DNA of 9,110 bases from Azoarcus sp. GTDB taxonomy: Bacteria > Pseudomonadota > Gammaproteobacteria > Burkholderiales > Rhodocyclaceae. Both the position numbers and the translations under genes were made by a program. The number at the start of each line of letters is the position of its first letter. Within the stretch, counting starts at the first letter, position 1. The stretch is taken from assembly GCA_031259795.1 (NCBI GenBank), contig JAIRLA010000182.1:1-9110 (forward strand), in the 5' to 3' direction. Below the pieces are notes generated by a model. That model was not told the DNA's origin, did not search any database, and worked only from the letters and a program-made list of their open reading frames with translations. Shown here piece after piece: positions 6,356-9,110 of the stretch.

Positions 6356-6448
6356 TGCGCGGTACGAGCAGCGCACTTATTCTGTGCGCGCCGCCGGAAT
6401 GCCCGTGGATCGTGGCGCGAACCGCCCCGGAATGGTGCGAAGCGCAAT

Positions 6449-6465
6449 CTGGCACGCTCATTGCG
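6449..6465 (+). promoter_or_regulatory. Sigma-54 (RpoN) -24/-12 promoter for rnfABC
   Basis: CTGGCACG-CTCA-TTGCG matches the TGGCACG-N4-TTGC consensus at every core position. The invariant GG (6451-6452) and GC (6463-6464) are separated by the required 10 bp. The predicted start is near 6476, giving a leader of about 120 nt to the rnfA ATG at 6596. Sigma-54 promoters need an enhancer-binding activator, and the TGT-N10-ACA site at 6338-6353 points to NifA. The same stretch also forms a small dyad, GCACGC/GCGTGC, which I take as incidental. Confidence 0.8.
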
Positions 6466-6483
6466 TGCAGTGTGCAAGCCGAC

Positions 6484-6512
6484 GTTTCAATCCACGCCCG
6501 TGACCGGGCGAC
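6484..6512 (-). repeat. Solitary CRISPR-like repeat (type I-C family)
   Basis: The plus strand reads GTTTCAATCCACGCCC, then GTGACC, then GGGCGAC. The minus strand therefore starts GTCGCCC and ends GTGGATTGAAAC, the hallmark 3' end of type I-C CRISPR repeats, with an internal GCCCG/CGGGC stem. At 29 nt it is a little shorter than the usual 31-32 nt. No second full copy, regular spacing or cas gene is present, so this is one orphan repeat and not an array. It falls inside the predicted rnfA leader, antisense to the usual CRISPR transcription direction. Confidence 0.6.
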
Positions 6513-6565
6513 AACGCGCGGAAGAGCTGACATTTGAGGGTTTTACGGTTGCAAGTCCATCGAAT

Positions 6566-6621
6566 CCATGTTCAATGAATTGTTCCTTCTTCTCCATGTT
6601 CAATGAATTGTTCCTTCTTCT
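6566..6621 (+). repeat. 28-bp perfect tandem duplication over the rnfA start
   Basis: A 28-bp unit starting CCATGTTCAATGAATTG and ending TTCTTCT occurs twice without mismatch (6566-6593 and 6594-6621). The period is not a multiple of three. The first ATG (6568) therefore opens a 12-codon reading frame ([12 protein letters not shown]) that stops at 6604-6606, overlapping the second, functional ATG at 6596. Confidence 0.92.
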
Positions 6622-7177
6622 GGTTTCCACCGCTCTCGTCAACAACGTGGTGCTCATCAAGTTCTTGGGTCTGTGCCCGGTGATGGGCGTCTCGCGGCGG
6701 CTCGACAGCGCCGTCGGCATGGGCATGGCGACGGCTTTCGTGCTGACGCTCGCCGCCGCCGCGAGCTGGATGCTCGAACATTGGCTGCTGGCGCCGCTCG
6801 GACTCGAATATTTGCGCATCCTCACGTTCATTCTGGTGATCGCCGCCGTCGTGCAGTTCACCGAGATGTTCATCCGCAAGTCCAGCCCCGGCCTGTATCA
6901 AGCGTTGGGCATTTATTTGCCGCTGATTACCACCAATTGCGCGGTGCTGGGCGTCGAGCTGCTCAATGTGCAGCAGGCGCGCGGGTTTTTCTGGAGCCTC
7001 GCTTATGCGGTTGGCTCGGCCATCGGCTTCATGCTGGTGCTGGTGATTTTCGCGGGACTGCGGGAACGCATCGCGCTCGCGCGCGTTCCGGCGGCGTTCG
7101 CCGGCGCGCCGATCGCGTTCGTCACCATCGCGCTGCTGGCGCTTGCCTTCATGGGCTTCGCGGGTCTCAACGTCTAG
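6596..7177 (+). CDS. rnfA: Rnf/Rsx electron transport complex subunit A
   Basis: RnfA (RsxA) is an integral membrane subunit of the ion-translocating ferredoxin:NAD oxidoreductase complex. The 193-residue length equals E. coli RsxA. The start [20 protein letters not shown], the block [16 protein letters not shown] and [13 protein letters not shown] are family hallmarks; C27 and C115 are the conserved cysteines thought to bind an iron-sulfur cluster shared with RnfE. Six hydrophobic segments are visible. The ATG at 6596 gives the standard N-terminus. An in-frame ATG at 6575 would add MNCSFFS and arises only from the 28-bp duplication. No Shine-Dalgarno precedes either ATG. It is the first gene of the sigma-54-type rnf operon, followed 13 bp later by rnfB. 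Confidence 0.95.
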   Translation: MFNELFLLLVSTALVNNVVLIKFLGLCPVMGVSRRLDSAVGMGMATAFVLTLAAAASWMLEHWLLAPLGLEYLRILTFILVIAAVVQFTEMFIRKSSPGLYQALGIYLPLITTNCAVLGVELLNVQQARGFFWSLAYAVGSAIGFMLVLVIFAGLRERIALARVPAAFAGAPIAFVTIALLALAFMGFAGLNV

Positions 7178-7190
7178 GAGAAAGCAGGAG

Positions 7191-7778
7191 ATGTTCGCCG
7201 CTGTCTTGAGCTTGACCGTATTGGGCGCCGCGCTCGGGTTGGCGCTGGGCGTCGCCGGTAAATTCCTCGCGGTGGAGGCGAACGTCGAGGTCGCGGAGGT
7301 GGAAAAGCTCTTGCCCGGCACCAATTGCGGCCAGTGCGGTTTTCCCGGCTGTTCCGGCGCGGCGGCGGCCATCGCGGCGGGCGAGGCTTCGCCCGCGTGT
7401 TGTCCGCCCGGCGGCAGGGCGGTGACCATGGCGATCGCGGAAAAGCTGGGCGTCGCCCTCGATGCGGCCAGTATCAACGATGACGGCCCGCAACTGGCGC
7501 TGGTCGCCGAGGATTTGTGCATCGGCTGTTGCCGTTGCCTGAAGTCCTGCCCGACCGATGCCATCGTCGGCGCGCCCAAGCAAATCCACAGCGTGCTGAA
7601 AGATGCGTGCACCGGCTGCGCCGCTTGTCTCGAACCGTGTCCCACCGAGGCGATCCGGCTGATACCGATGCCTGTCACCCTGGCGCACTGGGTCATGCCG
7701 CGGCCGTTGGCGGCATCGGCGCAAGCGCACGGGGAATCCGGGGGAGGAATCATGGAGAACGGAAAATCATGGGCCTGA
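7191..7778 (+). CDS. rnfB: Rnf/Rsx electron transport complex subunit B (iron-sulfur)
   Basis: RnfB (RsxB) is the ferredoxin-like subunit that passes low-potential electrons within the membrane-anchored Rnf complex. The 195-residue protein starts with a membrane anchor (about residues 2-22). Next comes the 4Fe-4S domain with NCGQCGFPGC (C46, C49, C54) and a fourth Cys at 70-71. Two ferredoxin motifs follow, CIGCCRCLKSCP (C110, C113, C116, C120) and CTGCAACLEPCP (C140, C143, C146, C150). C114, inside the first motif, is an additional cysteine. AGGAG at 7176-7180 overlaps the rnfA stop and serves as ribosome binding site. The end overlaps rnfC by 10 bp (or 1 bp if rnfC uses its second ATG). The length is close to E. 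coli RsxB, without the long C-terminal ferredoxin extension of some RnfB proteins. Confidence 0.95.
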   Translation: MFAAVLSLTVLGAALGLALGVAGKFLAVEANVEVAEVEKLLPGTNCGQCGFPGCSGAAAAIAAGEASPACCPPGGRAVTMAIAEKLGVALDAASINDDGPQLALVAEDLCIGCCRCLKSCPTDAIVGAPKQIHSVLKDACTGCAACLEPCPTEAIRLIPMPVTLAHWVMPRPLAASAQAHGESGGGIMENGKSWA

Positions 7779-9110
7779 TGGAAAAATTCTTCGGTTTCTC
7801 CTGGGGCGTGCACCCGGCGGATCACAAGCGCCCGGCGGCGGACGCTCCCGTGCGCGTCATGCCGATGCCCGAACGCCTGTTCGTGCCGCTCGCGCAGCAT
7901 CTGGGCGCGCCCGCGCTGCCGACGGTGCTGGCCGGGCAAAAGGTGAAGAAGGGCGAGCGCATCGCCAATCCGCAAGGGGCGGTTTCCGCCGCGATCCATG
8001 CGCCGGCCGCCGGGGTCGTCACCGCCATCGGCGAAATCCCGGCGCCGCATCCTTCCGGCCTGCCGGTGCTGGCGGTGACGATCGAAGTCGATGGCGAGGA
8101 GGCATGCGACGGCGCGGGAGGCGGCCCGCCGCCCTGCGACGATCCTTTCGCCCTCGATCCGGCGGAAATCGGCCGCCGCGTTGAGCAGGCGGGGGTGGTC
8201 GGCATGGGCGGGGCGACGTTCCCCTCGGCGCTGAAATTGTCGTCATCGAAGAAGGCGGGCGTGGCGACGCTCATCGTCAACGGCGGCGAATGCGAGCCTT
8301 ACCTGTCCTGCGACGACCGCCTGATGCGCGACGAGGCCCCGGCCATTGTCGATGGCATCCGCATCATGCTGCACGCCGTCGGCGCGCGCGAAGCCCTGGT
8401 CGGCATCGAGAGCAACAAGCCGGAAGCCATCGCCGCGATGCGGGAGGCGGCGCGGGCGCATGGCGAGGTGACGATCCGCCCGATTCCCGTCCGTTATCCG
8501 ATGGGTTCCGAAAAGCAACTGGCGCTGACGCTCACCGGTCGCGAAATTCCGGCCGGACGGCTGCCCGCCGACGCGGGCGTGGTGGTGCATAACGTCGGCA
8601 CGGCGAAAGCGGTGTCGGAAGCCATCCGCCACGGGCGTCCGCTCATCTCCCGCCTCGTCACGGTCAATGGCGGCGCGGCGCGCGCGCCGGGAAACATCCT
8701 CGCCCCCGTGGGGGCGCTGGTCGCCGATGTGCTCGCCTTCGCGGGCGGCCTCAAGGAAGAACCGGCGCGCCTCATCATGGGCGGGCCGATGATGGGCATG
8801 TCGCTGCCGCACGCGCGCGTGCCGCTGGTCAAGGGGACGAGCGGCATCCTGGCGCTTTCCGCGGCGGAAGTGGACGATCGCGCCCCCGATCCCTGCATCC
8901 GTTGCGCAAGCTGCGCGCGCGCCTGTCCGATGGGCCTCCTGCCGCTGGAGATGGCGCGCCACATCGCGGCGGACGACCTCAAGGGCGCGCTCGGGCGCGG
9001 TCTCAAGGACTGCATCGCCTGCGGTTGTTGCGCCTATGTGTGCCCGTCGCGCATTCCCTTGGTGCAGTACTTCGCGCACGCCAAGGGCCGCCTCGCGGCG
9101 GAAGAACGCG
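7769..9110 (+). CDS. rnfC: Rnf/Rsx electron transport complex subunit C (partial, 3' end outside window)
   Basis: RnfC (RsxC) is the peripheral flavin and NADH-linked subunit that couples NAD(H) to the iron-sulfur chain of the Rnf complex. About 447 codons are visible. The N-terminus FGFSWGVHPADHK is RnfC-like, followed by a biotinyl/lipoyl-like fold region at about 50-100. VGMGGATFPS (from about residue 144) and GGECEP (172-177) resemble the nucleotide- and flavin-binding region of NuoF. Two 4Fe-4S motifs are present, CIRCASCARACP (C376, C379, C382, C386) and CIACGCCAYVCP (C415, C418, C421, C425). The ATG at 7769 has GGAG 11 bp upstream; an alternative ATG at 7778 shares one base with the rnfB stop (TGATG). 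The reading frame is open at the window end. Confidence 0.95.
   Translation, partial: MGLMEKFFGFSWGVHPADHKRPAADAPVRVMPMPERLFVPLAQHLGAPALPTVLAGQKVKKGERIANPQGAVSAAIHAPAAGVVTAIGEIPAPHPSGLPVLAVTIEVDGEEACDGAGGGPPPCDDPFALDPAEIGRRVEQAGVVGMGGATFPSALKLSSSKKAGVATLIVNGGECEPYLSCDDRLMRDEAPAIVDGIRIMLHAVGAREALVGIESNKPEAIAAMREAARAHGEVTIRPIPVRYPMGSEKQLALTLTGREIPAGRLPADAGVVVHNVGTAKAVSEAIRHGRPLISRLVTVNGGAARAPGNILAPVGALVADVLAFAGGLKEEPARLIMGGPMMGMSLPHARVPLVKGTSGILALSAAEVDDRAPDPCIRCASCARACPMGLLPLEMARHIAADDLKGALGRGLKDCIACGCCAYVCPSRIPLVQYFAHAKGRLAAEER

Noticed and set aside
6484..6512. A functional CRISPR array
   Set aside because: Only one full repeat is present, with no regular spacers and no cas gene in the window, so I report an orphan repeat only.
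5578..6537. Long plus-strand open frame of about 319 codons across the coq7-rnfA intergenic region
   Set aside because: It runs through palindromic repeats, is extremely rich in Pro, Arg and Ser, has no ribosome binding site or recognisable domain, and reads through the sigma-54 promoter and the CRISPR-like repeat. It is repeat-derived.
6284..6537. An 84-codon open frame starting [11 protein letters not shown] in the rnf control region
   Set aside because: It has no ribosome binding site, covers the activator site and promoter, and its end ([10 protein letters not shown]) is simply the translation of the CRISPR-like repeat.

Overview
The window reads as high-GC chromosomal DNA from a betaproteobacterium, most likely near Rhodocyclales or Nitrosomonadales. 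This is inferred from the gene set proS, lytic transglycosylase, rppH, a CNP1-like protein and coq7, and from the protein sequences themselves; no database was searched. A canonical NifA/sigma-54 control region in front of an rnf cluster suggests the host may be a nitrogen fixer.

Layout. Positions 1-610 hold no credible gene and are packed with short palindromic repeats. A tRNA-Lys(UUU) gene lies at 611-686 on the minus strand, with a near-consensus sigma-70 promoter at 704-732. Also on the minus strand, proS (prolyl-tRNA synthetase) is followed after 7 bp by a secreted lytic transglycosylase, and a strong hairpin sits 48 bp past its stop. A 144-bp divergent control region separates proS from the plus-strand operon rppH (mRNA 5'-end decapping), a CNP1-like secreted protein and coq7 (ubiquinone hydroxylase). 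The genes of that operon overlap by 4 bp at each junction. Positions 5488-6220 are a second repeat-rich, gene-free stretch built from the same repeat modules as the first. After a control region of about 370 bp comes rnfA-rnfB-rnfC, the first genes of the ion-translocating Rnf/Rsx electron transport complex. rnfC runs off the window end.

How it fits together. The left part is housekeeping: translation, RNA decay, cell-wall turnover and quinone synthesis. The right part is a regulated membrane electron-transfer module. Upstream of rnfA there is a TGT-N10-ACA dyad (NifA upstream activator type) 97 bp before a textbook -24/-12 promoter. This matches the known role of Rnf in supplying low-potential electrons to nitrogenase in diazotrophs.

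The most unusual features are: a solitary type I-C-like CRISPR repeat in the predicted rnfA leader; a 28-bp out-of-frame tandem duplication of the rnfA start region that creates a 12-codon minicistron overlapping the real start; a 12-bp in-frame duplication of the coq7 start; and a mosaic repeat family whose ~105-bp core has ~23-bp imperfect terminal inverted repeats and is nested between GC-rich palindromes. I did not find an unmistakable new defence or mobile system.
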